Source: an uncultured Oscillospiraceae bacterium (GTDB lineage: Bacteria; Bacillota; Clostridia; Oscillospirales; Ruminococcaceae). From it: a stretch of DNA of 43,226 nt. Location: assembly GCA_910587135.1 (NCBI GenBank), contig CAJULF010000024.1:1-43226 (forward strand), given 5' to 3'. Of the stretch, positions 17,263 to 26,267 are shown piece after piece. Under the pieces are notes generated by a model. That model saw nothing but the letters and a program-made list of their open reading frames with translations, was not told where the DNA came from and did no database searches. Every line of letters begins with the position of its first letter. Positions within the stretch are counted from its first letter, which is position 1. Made by a program: the position numbers and the translations under genes.

Positions 17263-17513
17263 AAATGGGTAACACAACCGTTTCCCCTTTCAGACTGTAT
17301 ATAAAGGTTGACTTAAATTGGATTATTTAAAAAATTTTCAAAATTTCCGCTAAGCATATTCCGCTTCACTTCGTTCCGCTCCGCATGCTTAGCGGAAGCC
17401 GCGCGCGTTTGCGTTCGCAAACACACGACTTTTTGAAATTTCATGCGCCGACATTGCACGGCAAATAGGCTTTTTCCACAGACTGAAAGGGGAAACACCA
17501 CCGTTTCCCCTTT
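17263..17513 (+). mobile_element. Structured repeat element, copy A, with flanking hairpin duplication
   Basis: The element core is 17291-17485 (195 bp), starting CAGACTGTATATAAAGG and ending in the imperfect inverted copy CTTTTTCCACAGACTG. Inside are a conserved AT-rich arm (AAATTT..CAAAA), a hairpin with stem CCGCTAAGCA/TGCTTAGCGG, a second hairpin TTTGCGTTCGCAAA, and the complementary arm TTTTTGAAATTT. It is flanked by 28-bp direct repeats (17263-17290 and 17486-17513, 25 of 28 identical). Each flank is itself a hairpin whose right copy is AAAGGGGAAAC..GTTTCCCCTTT, the likely terminator of the glycoside hydrolase gene. There is no coding potential. The stretch 17253-17524 holds nothing else. 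Confidence 0.85.
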
Positions 17514-17524
17514 GGCTTTTATTA

Positions 17525-17737
17525 TTACGGCAGTACAGGATATCTCTCGTCAACAGCGCCTTTCAGAACATTGATAATATAATCACAGCTGAATGTGCCG
17601 TACTGCTGCACCCCGTGAGCTGCCGCGAGTTCGGGAGTGTAGTCGGAGAACTTGTACAGCCTTAAATTCGCGTAGCCGTAGTCATAATGGGTAACAACAG
17701 GTGTGAGCCTTATGTCCGATATTAGCGGAATTATCCC
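17525..17737 (-). pseudogene. Unrecognised short reading frame, possibly a gene remnant
   Basis: An open frame of about 70 codons ends RYPVLP and contains THYDYGYANLRLYKFSDYTP. I do not recognise it. It begins in the tail of the aspS terminator, with only a weak SD (CGGGGA) before an ATG at 17737, and ends next to the shared hairpin beside repeat copy A. It may be the C-terminal remnant of a longer protein or a chance frame. Confidence 0.3.
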
Positions 17738-17747
17738 CATAAAGACA

Positions 17748-17777
17748 AATCCCCGTGTTGCAATTGACACAGGGATT
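17748..17777 (-). terminator. Terminator of aspS
   Basis: The stem AATCCC..GTGT pairs with ACAC..GGGATT around TTGCAATTG and is followed on the minus strand by TGTCTTT. It lies about 50 bp after the aspS stop. Confidence 0.65.
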
Positions 17778-17824
17778 GTTTATTGTGATTGATGGTTGAG
17801 ATACTAAACAGACTCAAAAAACTT

Positions 17825-19594
17825 TTACATCTGCTTTCTTATCTTAATGTGAACCTCTCGGAGCTGCTGCTCGGTGACCTCCGTAGGCGCTCCCAGAAGC
17901 AAATCCTGCGCGTTGGAGTTAAGCGGGAAAGCGATGACCTCGCGAATGCTTTCCTCGCCGGTCAGAAGCATTATCATTCTGTCCACGCCCGGCGCCATTC
18001 CCGCGTGGGGCGGGGCGCCGAATTTGAAAGCGTTGTAAAGCGCGCCGAATTTAGCGGCAACGTCTTCCTCGGAATATCCCGCTATCTCAAACGCCTTTAC
18101 CATAGTGTCAAGGTCGTGGTTGCGCACTGCGCCCGAGGACAGCTCAACGCCGTTGCATACGATATCATACTGATACGCGAGAATTTCAAGCGGGTCTTTA
18201 TTGAGTAGCGCGTCCAGACCACCCTGCGGCATTGAGAAAGGATTATGGGTAAAGATTATCTTGCCCGTTTCCTCGTCAAGCTCATACATCGGGAAGTCAA
18301 CGATAAAGCAAAGCTCGAATTTGCTTTCGTCAATAAGCCCCATGCGCTTAGCGACTTCATTGCGTATCTGTCCCGCAAATTTCGGGGCATTCTTTTTGCT
18401 GTCCGCGATAAAATAAAGAACGTCGCCGATCTCAAGCTCACAGCGCTTTGCAAGCTCCGCTCTCTGGCTGTCGTCAAGGAATTTGTCGATAGGACCGTTG
18501 TACTTGAAGCCGTTCTCGCCCTCTTCTACCTTAAAATATCCCAGACCCTTCATGCCGACCTCGTTAGTGGCATAGTCCTCCATATTCTTAAAAAAGCTCT
18601 TGCTCTGTCCCGCCATATTGGGAACTCTGATTCCCCTTACCACCTTGTTGCAGAATGGCTTGAAGTCACTGTCCACAAACAGGTCGGAAAGCTCCTTGAT
18701 GACCAGCGGGTTGCGCAGGTCGGGCTTATCCGAGCCGTAGGTAAGCATAGCCTCCTCATAGGGGATACGTCTGAAAGGAGCAGGAGAAACCTGCTTGTCT
18801 GAGAACTTGGCAAACGCTGCGGAAAGAACCTCCTCTGCGACCGCGAAAACGTCCTCCTGTGTCGCGAATGACATCTCAAAGTCGAGCTGATAGAACTCGC
18901 CCGGGGAGCGGTCGGCTCTTGCGTCCTCGTCACGGAAGCAGGGAGCTATCTGAAAATACTTGTCGAAACCCGACACCATATATATCTGCTTGAATATCTG
19001 CGGAGCCTGGGGAAGCGCGTAGAATTTTCCGTGGTGCTTACGGCTGGGGATAAGATAGTCGCGTGCACCTTCGGGAGATGATGTGGATAAAATCGGTGTC
19101 TGAAGTTCCAGAAATCCCATCTCGCTCATTTTGCCGCGCAGAAAAGAAATAATCTGCGAGCGCAGAACGATATTGTCATGAACCTTTTTGTTCCTGAGAT
19201 CGAGATAACGGTATTTAAGACGCAGATCCTCCTTGGTTTCCTTGGAAAGAGCTATCTCAAACGGCAGGTTCTCCGAAACCTTTCCGAGTATACGGACCTC
19301 TTCCGCTTCGATCTCGACCGTTCCCGTTTCGATCTTATCGTTAAAGGTGCTCTCATCTCTTTTGATGACCGTGCCCGAAATGGAAACGGCGCACTCCTTG
19401 TGAATGCCCTCAAGAAGCGATTCGTTGTGAAACACCACCTGCACCACTCCGTAGTGGTCGCGCAGGTCGATAAACATAATACCGCCGTGGTCGCGGATAT
19501 TCTCCACCCAGCCCGCCGCGCGGACTTTTTTACCGATACAAGCCTCTGTTACCGCGTTGCAGTATTGCGTGCGGTATTCATTTTCCAAAAACAT
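17825..19594 (-). CDS. aspS: Aspartate-tRNA ligase
   Basis: The 589-residue class II synthetase of bacterial type has an N-terminal OB-fold anticodon domain (GWVENIRDHGGIMFIDLRD), motif 1, motif 2 (FRDEDARADRSPGEFYQLD), a GAD insertion, and motif 3 ending in GVDRMIMLLTG. It charges tRNA-Asp. Residue 36 is histidine (RDHGG), the residue found in enzymes that also charge tRNA-Asn, whereas discriminating bacterial enzymes usually carry leucine there; this is a hint only. It has its own consensus promoter 32 bp upstream of the start and a terminator downstream. Confidence 0.97.
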   Translation of the reverse strand: MFLENEYRTQYCNAVTEACIGKKVRAAGWVENIRDHGGIMFIDLRDHYGVVQVVFHNESLLEGIHKECAVSISGTVIKRDESTFNDKIETGTVEIEAEEVRILGKVSENLPFEIALSKETKEDLRLKYRYLDLRNKKVHDNIVLRSQIISFLRGKMSEMGFLELQTPILSTSSPEGARDYLIPSRKHHGKFYALPQAPQIFKQIYMVSGFDKYFQIAPCFRDEDARADRSPGEFYQLDFEMSFATQEDVFAVAEEVLSAAFAKFSDKQVSPAPFRRIPYEEAMLTYGSDKPDLRNPLVIKELSDLFVDSDFKPFCNKVVRGIRVPNMAGQSKSFFKNMEDYATNEVGMKGLGYFKVEEGENGFKYNGPIDKFLDDSQRAELAKRCELEIGDVLYFIADSKKNAPKFAGQIRNEVAKRMGLIDESKFELCFIVDFPMYELDEETGKIIFTHNPFSMPQGGLDALLNKDPLEILAYQYDIVCNGVELSSGAVRNHDLDTMVKAFEIAGYSEEDVAAKFGALYNAFKFGAPPHAGMAPGVDRMIMLLTGEESIREVIAFPLNSNAQDLLLGAPTEVTEQQLREVHIKIRKQM

Positions 19595-19625
19595 TTATCC
19601 TTGTCCTTTCGTTGATATCTACATT

Positions 19626-19654
19626 ATTATAGCATTAAACCGCTTGTCTGTCAA
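19626..19654 (-). promoter_or_regulatory. Promoter of aspS
   Basis: Minus-strand TTGACA (19649-19654) and TATAAT (19626-19631) are 17 bp apart. The short leader has no room for a T-box. Confidence 0.88.
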
Positions 19655-19685
19655 GCAATATTTTCCACTGAGTATTTTTTCCCGT

Positions 19686-20381
19686 TCAGCCCCATATATC
19701 CTTTAAATGCCCGCCGCAGCGCATTGAGAACGCCTCAGCATGGTTTACTATGATATGGTCGACCAGATTTATCCCCACGTCTGAAAGAAAATTCGCTATC
19801 CGCCTTGTCGCGGCGATATCGTTGGCAGAGGGCAAAGCCGCTCCGTTAGGGTGATTGTGGGTAAGTACTATATTTGAGCAGTCCGACTTGATGACTTCAA
19901 CAAGCAGCGTGTGCATATCGAAATCCACCGAATCCTCATGACCTGTTGAAAGCTTTTTGCTGCCCTTAAGCGTGAAGTGCTTGTTCAGGAAGATCACCCA
20001 GGTGTTTTCCAATTCTTCAAAGCGCAGCATATTGTAGCAGTATTCCTTTAAGTCCTCCGAGTTTGCCAGATTTACATCGGGAGTTCTCGAAGTGCTGAGC
20101 CTTACAAACAAATCGCCCACAAAATTGATATAGGTCGCGGCGGTCTCGCCAATCCCTTCCACCTCGCAGAGTGCCTCAACGCTGGCGTTAAGCACGCCCT
20201 CTATTGAGTGAAACCGTTTCAGCAGCCTGTGCCCCAATTCATTGGTGTCCCTGCGCGAGAAAACCAAGTACAGAAGAATTTCCAGTACCTCATGGTCGTC
20301 AAAGCAGTCTATGCCCTGCATCATGTATTTCTTGAGCATTCTCTGCCGGTGTCCCTTGTGGACATTTTCGTTTTCCGCCAT
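19686..20381 (-). CDS. RadC/JAB-domain family protein
   Basis: The 231-residue protein carries an N-terminal helix-hairpin-helix-like part (CEVEGIGETAATYI) and a C-terminal JAMM metalloprotease-like domain with HNHPNG, Ser and Asp ligands (THNHPNGAALPSANDI). RadC proteins are common in bacteria, but their function is unsettled; a direct DNA-repair role has been questioned. The start at 20381 is chosen because GGGCGGTG precedes this ATG and the frame further upstream runs into the tRNA-Arg gene. A GC-rich hairpin lies in its leader. Confidence 0.88.
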   Translation of the reverse strand: MAENENVHKGHRQRMLKKYMMQGIDCFDDHEVLEILLYLVFSRRDTNELGHRLLKRFHSIEGVLNASVEALCEVEGIGETAATYINFVGDLFVRLSTSRTPDVNLANSEDLKEYCYNMLRFEELENTWVIFLNKHFTLKGSKKLSTGHEDSVDFDMHTLLVEVIKSDCSNIVLTHNHPNGAALPSANDIAATRRIANFLSDVGINLVDHIIVNHAEAFSMRCGGHLKDIWG

Positions 20382-20414
20382 TTTTTCACCGCCCGGTTTT
20401 GTACGATAATGAAA

Positions 20415-20438
20415 CGCGGGAGAGCGAACCCTCCCGCG
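20415..20438 (-). terminator. GC-rich hairpin upstream of the radC-family gene
   Basis: CGCGGGAG (20415-20422) and CTCCCGCG (20431-20438) form an 8-bp stem without a clear T run. It could be a second terminator after tRNA-Arg or a leader structure. Confidence 0.45.
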
Positions 20439-20506
20439 ATATTTCCGGCAAATACCGTGCCGGCCGCTCTGTGATTCATTAACAAAAAAGATTTTCTTTC
20501 GTTCCG

Positions 20507-20542
20507 CGAAAAAACGGGAAAGACCTGAACGACCTTTCCCGA
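20507..20542 (-). terminator. Terminator of tRNA-Arg
   Basis: On the minus strand GGGAAAG..CTTTCCC is followed by GTTTTTTCG, about 22 bp after the tRNA CCA end. Confidence 0.88.
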
Positions 20543-20564
20543 GTTTGAAACCGCGCTGGCGCGG

Positions 20565-20641
20565 TGGTACGCCCGATGCGATTCGAACGCACGACACATA
20601 GCGTCGGAGGCTATTGCTCTATCCAGCTGAGCTACGGGCGC
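20565..20641 (-). tRNA. tRNA-Arg (anticodon CCG)
   Basis: A 77-nt cloverleaf with encoded CCA is read on the minus strand. The acceptor stem is GCGCCCG with CGGGCGT, the D arm contains AGCTCAGCTGGATAGAGC, the anticodon loop is CTCCGAC (anticodon CCG), and the T-loop is GTTCGAATC. It decodes CGG arginine codons. Confidence 0.96.
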
Positions 20642-20892
20642 ATATTACTTTAATATTATATCATATTTTTTTTGGAATTTCAAGGGATTTTGAAAATTTT
20701 TTCAAGATTTTACGGAAAAAATACTTTCCGATGTCAGCTTCAGGGCAGATATGTTGTATTATTATACAAGAGGGGGACAACGCTTTCGGAAATAATCTTA
20801 AAACCAATCTTCAAAAAATTTGTCAGATTTCGGCTATGTGTACTGTATTGGTTTACAAGAGGGAAATTTTCCTCGGAAAGGTTGGGATAAAC

Positions 20893-21381
20893 TTGATTCG
20901 GATAACACAGGATGATATCTGCAGACTGTTTGACGACTACGCAGACATGGTGTACCGGATATCGCTGAATATTCTTCGCAACCGCGAGGAAGCGCAGGAC
21001 GTCGTAATGGACGTGTTCACCGCGATTTTAAGCCGCGCGGCGTTCGACAGCGAGGAGCACATCAAGGCATGGCTTATCCGCACCGCGGAAAACAAGTCAA
21101 TCAATGTAGTCAAATCAAGCAGGCTGCGAAAGAACATCTCCATGGAGGATGTGCTGGAGGGTACGCTGTCCGTGCCATTCAACGAAAGCGAGTCGGACGT
21201 AATGGATATGGTGATGAGGCTGCCCGACAAGCTGAAAACAACGGTCTATATGTTCTACTATGAGGACATGAGCGCCGCGCGGATAGCGGAAATTCTCGGA
21301 ATATCCGAGAATACCGTGTATAAACGTCTGGAGCGCGGACGCGGAATACTTAAGCTTAATCTGGAGGGGGACGCGATATGA
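20893..21381 (+). CDS. ECF-type RNA polymerase sigma factor
   Basis: The protein is 162 residues from a TTG at 20893. Region 2 is LFDDYADMVYRISLNILRN with EEAQDVVMDVFTAIL, and region 4 is LPDKLKTTVYMFYYEDMSAA with the helix-turn-helix RIAEILGISENTVYKRLERG. The frame is open upstream to the tRNA-Arg gene, but family length and GGAAAGG 11 bp before this TTG support the short form. It overlaps the next gene by 4 bp (ATGA), the usual arrangement of ECF factor and anti-sigma factor. The 250 bp upstream contain only AT-rich sequence and two copies of TACAAGAGGG (20765 and 20854). Confidence 0.88.
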   Translation: MIRITQDDICRLFDDYADMVYRISLNILRNREEAQDVVMDVFTAILSRAAFDSEEHIKAWLIRTAENKSINVVKSSRLRKNISMEDVLEGTLSVPFNESESDVMDMVMRLPDKLKTTVYMFYYEDMSAARIAEILGISENTVYKRLERGRGILKLNLEGDAI

Positions 21382-24300
21382 ACAAATACGAATTCAAGTC
21401 GGCATACGACAAAATCACTCTCTCCGAGGACTTCAAGAGAGAGGCGAGAGAAAAGCTCCGCGCCATGGCGGGCGGTGACAGGAGCGCACTTCCGCTTTCC
21501 GACGATTACGGCGAAAGAGCGGTTGTTATAAAAGCTCCCGAGCGCGATAAGAGTCCCGCCAAAACCATAATAGGCATTGTTTCGGCAGCGGCGGTGCTTG
21601 CTGCGTGCGTTTTAGGCGGCAGATATCTGCTTAAAGGCAATCCTGATATAATCGGTCCGAATGATTCGGCGGAAAGGCAGTGGCTGGATTATGACACCGC
21701 TTTGGCAATAAGTAAGAGCGATTCGGAGAAGCCTTATCCGCGGGAATTCGCCGAGGAGCTCAGCGATGAAGCGAGAGATAACGGTTATTCTTTCGAGAAT
21801 ATAACCGCGTATCCCTGCGGAAATGATTATTTTGCTGTCAAGAAATACAGCGTTGATTATGCTTCTTCCGACTTGTGTTATTGTGAGATATATCTGATAA
21901 GCGGCACTGAAACCGAGCTGCTTGCGGACTATAAGAGCCTTAGCTACAAAACGCTTATCGGCGACGGGGAATATCTTTATTACACCAATGACGGTTATCT
22001 CCGCAGAATATCCAGAGGCGGCAGCGTTGAGGATATTATTGAGTTTAAGGAGAACGATCCCGAAAATCCCAGCGAGCCGATGGAGCTTTGTCTGCCACAT
22101 ATCGGTGATGATATTATCGGTGCTTCGGCTTCGGGCAGCGGAGATATCCTTACGGTCTATAACATTCGTTATGTCAACTCCGCGAATATGATTTACAAAT
22201 ATAATTATACCGCGGACGTAACTACCCTTGAAGTGAACGGCAGCCGCGTTATACCGGAGAAATACGAAAGTATGCCCAAGCCCTTTGCCGACACCGATAC
22301 GGACGAATACGACCTGTTCTATCAGCCGTTTGAGCGTTACTTTGCGGAGATTCCCGCCTCGCTGATGTTCAACGATTCGACAGACCCGATAAATGCGTAT
22401 TTTGACAGCTTTGATATCGTAAACGATCCATCGGACAATATAATGGGATATCCGAATATCTACTCCTATATAAGACACTTTAGTCTTACCGACGAGCAGG
22501 TTTATGAGGGTCTGGCTTTCATGACGGAGAGCGGGGAATACGGTTTGACCGATTATGAGGTGGATACCTTCATTCTGTATGACGACGTTGTCAGGGCGAG
22601 CGCTTTCTTTGCGAACAAATACGCAATTGTTGCCGGCAGCCGCATATACTCCCCCAACTGGCTCTATCTCAACACCGTTGAGGAATGGAGAGAAGCGGGT
22701 ATTATCAATAACGGACTTGCGGAAGCTGCGGAAAAATACTGCGAATTCCCCTTTGAGGAGGACGCGCGCATTGCCTTTGAGGCAAAGCTGGAGGAAGCTC
22801 TGGGCTATCATGTGAGCCTTGAACACCGCTCCCCCGAAAATAAGGAAACCGCCGAAACCGTTACCGACGATATTCCTGACGAACCCGCCGAGGTCACCTA
22901 CGACGACCTTGCTACTATCGACGAATACGGAAACTTTAAATGGTCGGGACACACGGGCAGTGCATATATAGATTTGCAGCCGCTCACAGCCGCTCCCGCG
23001 CCAGAGCTTGGCGAAAGTCAATTCAACACCTTTGGCGACCCCGTTTCCGCGGCTGTCGAAGCGATAGACCGCTCAAAATTCCACGGGATAACCATAATCG
23101 GAAAGGTTACAAACGACACTCCCACAGAATACGTTTATCCCTTTGAGGACACCTACGGCGTTGACATGGGAAAAACGGCATGGTTTGACCCGCGCGTTAT
23201 GCCCGATTATTCCCTTGACGCGGCAACCAGCATCTACAACGATGACATTGTAAGCCTGCACTATACCGACGGGAACGGCGGGGAGTTCTATGTAAACATA
23301 ACCGCAAGGAATGCCAATGGCAGCCCCGAGCGCTATGTCACCGACAACAGCGGCAATATCTACACGGGTGTGCCGACCGATAAGCTGCCCACCTATGTGA
23401 TGTCCGAGGAGGATTTCAATGCACATAACTTCATAAACTCCTACGGCGCTTTCAGCTTTATGTATATCGGCGGAAAGCAGGTCGACGGGGTGAACTACTT
23501 CTATGCCTACCGCAAATCGGGCGATATGCCGGAGGACTTTGAGCTAAACATAAGCGCCAAGGGCTGCACCTTGGACGATTTTATGGCTCTTATCGCGGCG
23601 GTAGTCCAGTACCGCACGTGGGGCTTTGGTGACTTCAACGGCTTCAGATTAACGGACGGCGCTCTTCCCGAATTTGACCCCACCTCCGTTGAGACCGAGC
23701 ATGGAACGCTTGTGCTCAATCAAGGAAAATACCTCGGCACGGGCGCGGGATACAACTATTATGTCAACAGCGCGATACCAATGGATAGCACTGAGGACTT
23801 CTACACCGAAGAAGATATGACCGAGTTTACGGGCAACAGCGCGCTGTTTGAGCTTCCGCTGGGCTTTGAGCCAGCCGAGACGTCGGTGGACTATATGGCG
23901 GATTACGCCGAGTTCCATAACGGCTATAATATTCAGCTTTTCCACGAGGGCAGACCGCTGCTCGGCGAATCCGAAAGCGACGAGGACTTTATCGAGGCTC
24001 ATAAGTACTTCTACGAGAATTACTGCTATATCAATGACAAGCTGCCCTATTTTGAGGACAAAACGCCGATGGTGCAGGTCTACAGCGTCGATTTCTCCGA
24101 TGGCAGTGCTTCTGTAAGCGTCAATGCGTACAAGGGCGATTTCGGTCAGAGATATATGGGCTTTGGCTTCCAGTTCCTGCCCGCCGAGCCGTCGAACCTC
24201 TGCGAGGACTACTACAACGATTATGTCTACGCGCAGGGCAACGGCGAGGACAGCCTTAGCAGGATATTCGCGGCAAGCTATGCCGACAATTGGGACGAAA

Positions 24301-24419
24301 CGATCCGAAACTGCTATTACGGCGGCTTCCGCAAAAACGGCATTTACTACGTCGTGACTGTCGAAAATGTTGACGAACAGACGTTCGCGGATATTCTCGC
24401 GGCGCTCTATCAAGGATAA
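21378..24419 (+). CDS. Very large single-pass membrane protein, probable anti-sigma/sensor of the adjacent ECF factor
   Basis: The 1013-residue protein has a cytoplasmic N-terminus of about 60 residues (short helical LSEDFKREAREKLRAMAGG), one membrane helix (about 63-80, TIIGIVSAAAVLAACVLG), and an outer part of about 930 residues. The outer part is rich in acidic and aromatic residues, with beta-rich stretches such as DGEYLYYTNDGYLRRI. Its end (NGIYYVVTVENVDEQTFADI) and an internal block (YFYAYRKSGDMPEDFELNIS) resemble DUF4367-like modules found at the ends of Clostridia anti-sigma proteins. No HxxxC zinc anti-sigma motif is present. Start overlap with the sigma gene implies translational coupling. 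The anti-sigma role is inferred from layout; what the outer part senses is unknown. Confidence 0.7.
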   Translation: MNKYEFKSAYDKITLSEDFKREAREKLRAMAGGDRSALPLSDDYGERAVVIKAPERDKSPAKTIIGIVSAAAVLAACVLGGRYLLKGNPDIIGPNDSAERQWLDYDTALAISKSDSEKPYPREFAEELSDEARDNGYSFENITAYPCGNDYFAVKKYSVDYASSDLCYCEIYLISGTETELLADYKSLSYKTLIGDGEYLYYTNDGYLRRISRGGSVEDIIEFKENDPENPSEPMELCLPHIGDDIIGASASGSGDILTVYNIRYVNSANMIYKYNYTADVTTLEVNGSRVIPEKYESMPKPFADTDTDEYDLFYQPFERYFAEIPASLMFNDSTDPINAYFDSFDIVNDPSDNIMGYPNIYSYIRHFSLTDEQVYEGLAFMTESGEYGLTDYEVDTFILYDDVVRASAFFANKYAIVAGSRIYSPNWLYLNTVEEWREAGIINNGLAEAAEKYCEFPFEEDARIAFEAKLEEALGYHVSLEHRSPENKETAETVTDDIPDEPAEVTYDDLATIDEYGNFKWSGHTGSAYIDLQPLTAAPAPELGESQFNTFGDPVSAAVEAIDRSKFHGITIIGKVTNDTPTEYVYPFEDTYGVDMGKTAWFDPRVMPDYSLDAATSIYNDDIVSLHYTDGNGGEFYVNITARNANGSPERYVTDNSGNIYTGVPTDKLPTYVMSEEDFNAHNFINSYGAFSFMYIGGKQVDGVNYFYAYRKSGDMPEDFELNISAKGCTLDDFMALIAAVVQYRTWGFGDFNGFRLTDGALPEFDPTSVETEHGTLVLNQGKYLGTGAGYNYYVNSAIPMDSTEDFYTEEDMTEFTGNSALFELPLGFEPAETSVDYMADYAEFHNGYNIQLFHEGRPLLGESESDEDFIEAHKYFYENYCYINDKLPYFEDKTPMVQVYSVDFSDGSASVSVNAYKGDFGQRYMGFGFQFLPAEPSNLCEDYYNDYVYAQGNGEDSLSRIFAASYADNWDETIRNCYYGGFRKNGIYYVVTVENVDEQTFADILAALYQG

Positions 24420-24439
24420 TTTTCCCCCATTTATTATAA

Positions 24440-24474
24440 ATGCCGCTCCCGTTTTATTGGGAGCGGCATAATTT
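24440..24474 (+). terminator. Terminator of the sigma/anti-sigma pair
   Basis: ATGCCGCTCCC and GGGAGCGGCAT form an 11-bp stem around GTTTTATT, followed by AATTTG. It lies 20 bp after the stop codon. Confidence 0.75.
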
Positions 24475-24482
24475 GTGAAAAA

Positions 24483-24650
24483 GCGTTAAGGCAACACCTC
24501 ACAAGCTTTGTGCAAGTGATGCTTTAAATCACATTCCGACCTTACAGAGTCAGGTGAAAGCCTGCGTATCACGCAAGCTGGGAATCGGGATTCCAAAGGG
24601 ACTCGTCCCTTTGGCGGGGGAGCGGGGGCAGCGCCCCCGCACTCGCTTTT
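24483..24650 (+). repeat. Intergenic repeat region with stacked hairpins
   Basis: The sequence opens with TTAAGGCAACACCTCACAAG, which closely matches the sequence around repeat copy B (26258-26280). It ends with two strong hairpins: CCAAAGGGA..TCCCTTTGG (24593-24614) and GCGGGGGC..GCCCCCGC (24622-24640), the latter followed by ACTCGCTTTTTT and able to terminate plus-strand transcription. No reading frame is supported. Confidence 0.55.
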
Positions 24651-26207
24651 TTACATCATCGGCGCAAACAGCCTGAGCAGCGCCCGCGCCATTCTTCTGA
24701 ATATGCCCACCTTAAGGCAGTCCTCATAGGTTATTTCCTGACTTACTTCCATGGTCTTGAGGAAATCCTCCCTGACGTCGGCTACGGAATCCGTTTCGTA
24801 CATCCATGTCGCGCATTCAAAGTGCAGGTAAAGGCTTCTGAAATCCAGATTTATAGAGCCGACCACAGCCGTTTTGTCGTCGCTGACAAAGCTCTTGGCG
24901 TGAATAAACCCGGGAGTGTACTCGTAAATTTTCACCCCGTATTTTACAAGCTGCTTGTAGTAAGCCCTCGTTACCGCGTGCACAAACCATTTATCCGCTA
25001 TGTGCGGGGTGATTATCCTCACGTCTATGCCGCTTTTCGCCGCAAGTATCAGTGCTCTTGACATCTCGTTGTCAATTATAAGATACGGGGTAGTGATGTA
25101 TACATAGCGCTTTGCCTCGTTTATAATGTTAAGGTAGACGTTCTCTCCCACAGGCTCGTCGTCAAGCGGTGAATCGGTGTACGGGATAACAAAGCCCTTT
25201 CCCTTATAAGGCGCGATATCCTCCTCACGCGGCATATAAATACTGTAATTGTCGGGCTTGGAGTTGTTGAGGTAGTTCCACATGGTAAGGAACATCATCG
25301 TGAAGCTCCACACCGCCTCGCCCTTCAGCATTACCGCCGTGTCCTTCCAGTGACCGTGCTTGGGGTAGGCATTGATGTATTCGTCCGCAAGATTTATTCC
25401 GCCGTTAAAGGCGGTGTGACCGTCTATAACAAGTATCTTGCGGTGGTCGCGGTTATTCATTTTGGCGGACCAAATAGGCTTGAATTTATTGAATACCTTG
25501 CATTTGATACCGTATTTTTCCAGTTCTGTGTTGTATTTGTAGGGCAGGGTGAAAAGACAGCCGAAATCGTCGTAAATGACCCTTATATCAACGCCCTCTG
25601 CGGCTTTTCTTTTAAGTATTTCCAGTATAGTATCCCACATCTCTCCCTCTTCGATAATAAAATATTCGAGAAAGATGAAGCGCTCCGCTTTTTCCAGCTC
25701 ATCAAGCATCGTCCTGAACTTGTCCTCACCGAGAGGGAAGTAGGTGGTGGAGGTATTGCCGTAAACAGGATATCCGCCGTAAGTATACAGATAATTCGCC
25801 TGCTTTTCCACAACACAATTTTCTTTGACAAGCTGTTCCGTAATTTCCACTTTCTGGGGGAGCAGCAGCTTGGATTCCTCGTTGAACCGATTCATTCTCC
25901 TGCGAAGCCTGTCGCCCGAATGGCTGTTTCCGAAGAACAGAAAGAACATCGAGCCGAATATCGGAACAACCAATATAGGAATCATCCAAGCAATTTTATA
26001 GCTTGGGTTAACATCCGAATTAACAATATAAATCGCCAATATTATGCCAAGAATGTTAAACAGATAATACGAATATGTGAACGCGGTACCCAGCGTCCAG
26101 AATAACATTATAAAATAAGTCACCTGTATCGCTATGCCGATAACGCATACGACCGTGCGATTGAATATCCGTTTCAGCAGCTTAGATATAATATTTATAT
26201 TGAACAC
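24651..26207 (-). CDS. cls: Cardiolipin synthase
   Basis: The 518-residue phospholipase-D-family protein has two N-terminal membrane helices, then two HKD motifs: HRKILVIDGHTAFNGG and HAKSFVSDDKTAVVGS. It joins two phosphatidylglycerols (or equivalent) into cardiolipin at the membrane. The reading frame starts with GTG at 26207, which overlaps the end of AGGAGTG, so the SD is unusually close; a near-cognate start a few codons on (ATA or ATT) is possible but would be rare. A hairpin GCCGAAA..TTTCGGC lies just upstream. Confidence 0.94.
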   Translation of the reverse strand: MFNINIISKLLKRIFNRTVVCVIGIAIQVTYFIMLFWTLGTAFTYSYYLFNILGIILAIYIVNSDVNPSYKIAWMIPILVVPIFGSMFFLFFGNSHSGDRLRRRMNRFNEESKLLLPQKVEITEQLVKENCVVEKQANYLYTYGGYPVYGNTSTTYFPLGEDKFRTMLDELEKAERFIFLEYFIIEEGEMWDTILEILKRKAAEGVDIRVIYDDFGCLFTLPYKYNTELEKYGIKCKVFNKFKPIWSAKMNNRDHRKILVIDGHTAFNGGINLADEYINAYPKHGHWKDTAVMLKGEAVWSFTMMFLTMWNYLNNSKPDNYSIYMPREEDIAPYKGKGFVIPYTDSPLDDEPVGENVYLNIINEAKRYVYITTPYLIIDNEMSRALILAAKSGIDVRIITPHIADKWFVHAVTRAYYKQLVKYGVKIYEYTPGFIHAKSFVSDDKTAVVGSINLDFRSLYLHFECATWMYETDSVADVREDFLKTMEVSQEITYEDCLKVGIFRRMARALLRLFAPMM

Positions 26208-26267
26208 TCCTATCCGCCGAAAATGATTTCGGCTAATTTAAGGCGTTAAAAACACCTTAAGGCAACA

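Noticed and set aside
21612..23021. 469-codon minus-strand frame opposite the large membrane protein
   Set aside because: Shadow frame; the plus-strand gene is supported by start coupling, a membrane helix and a terminator.
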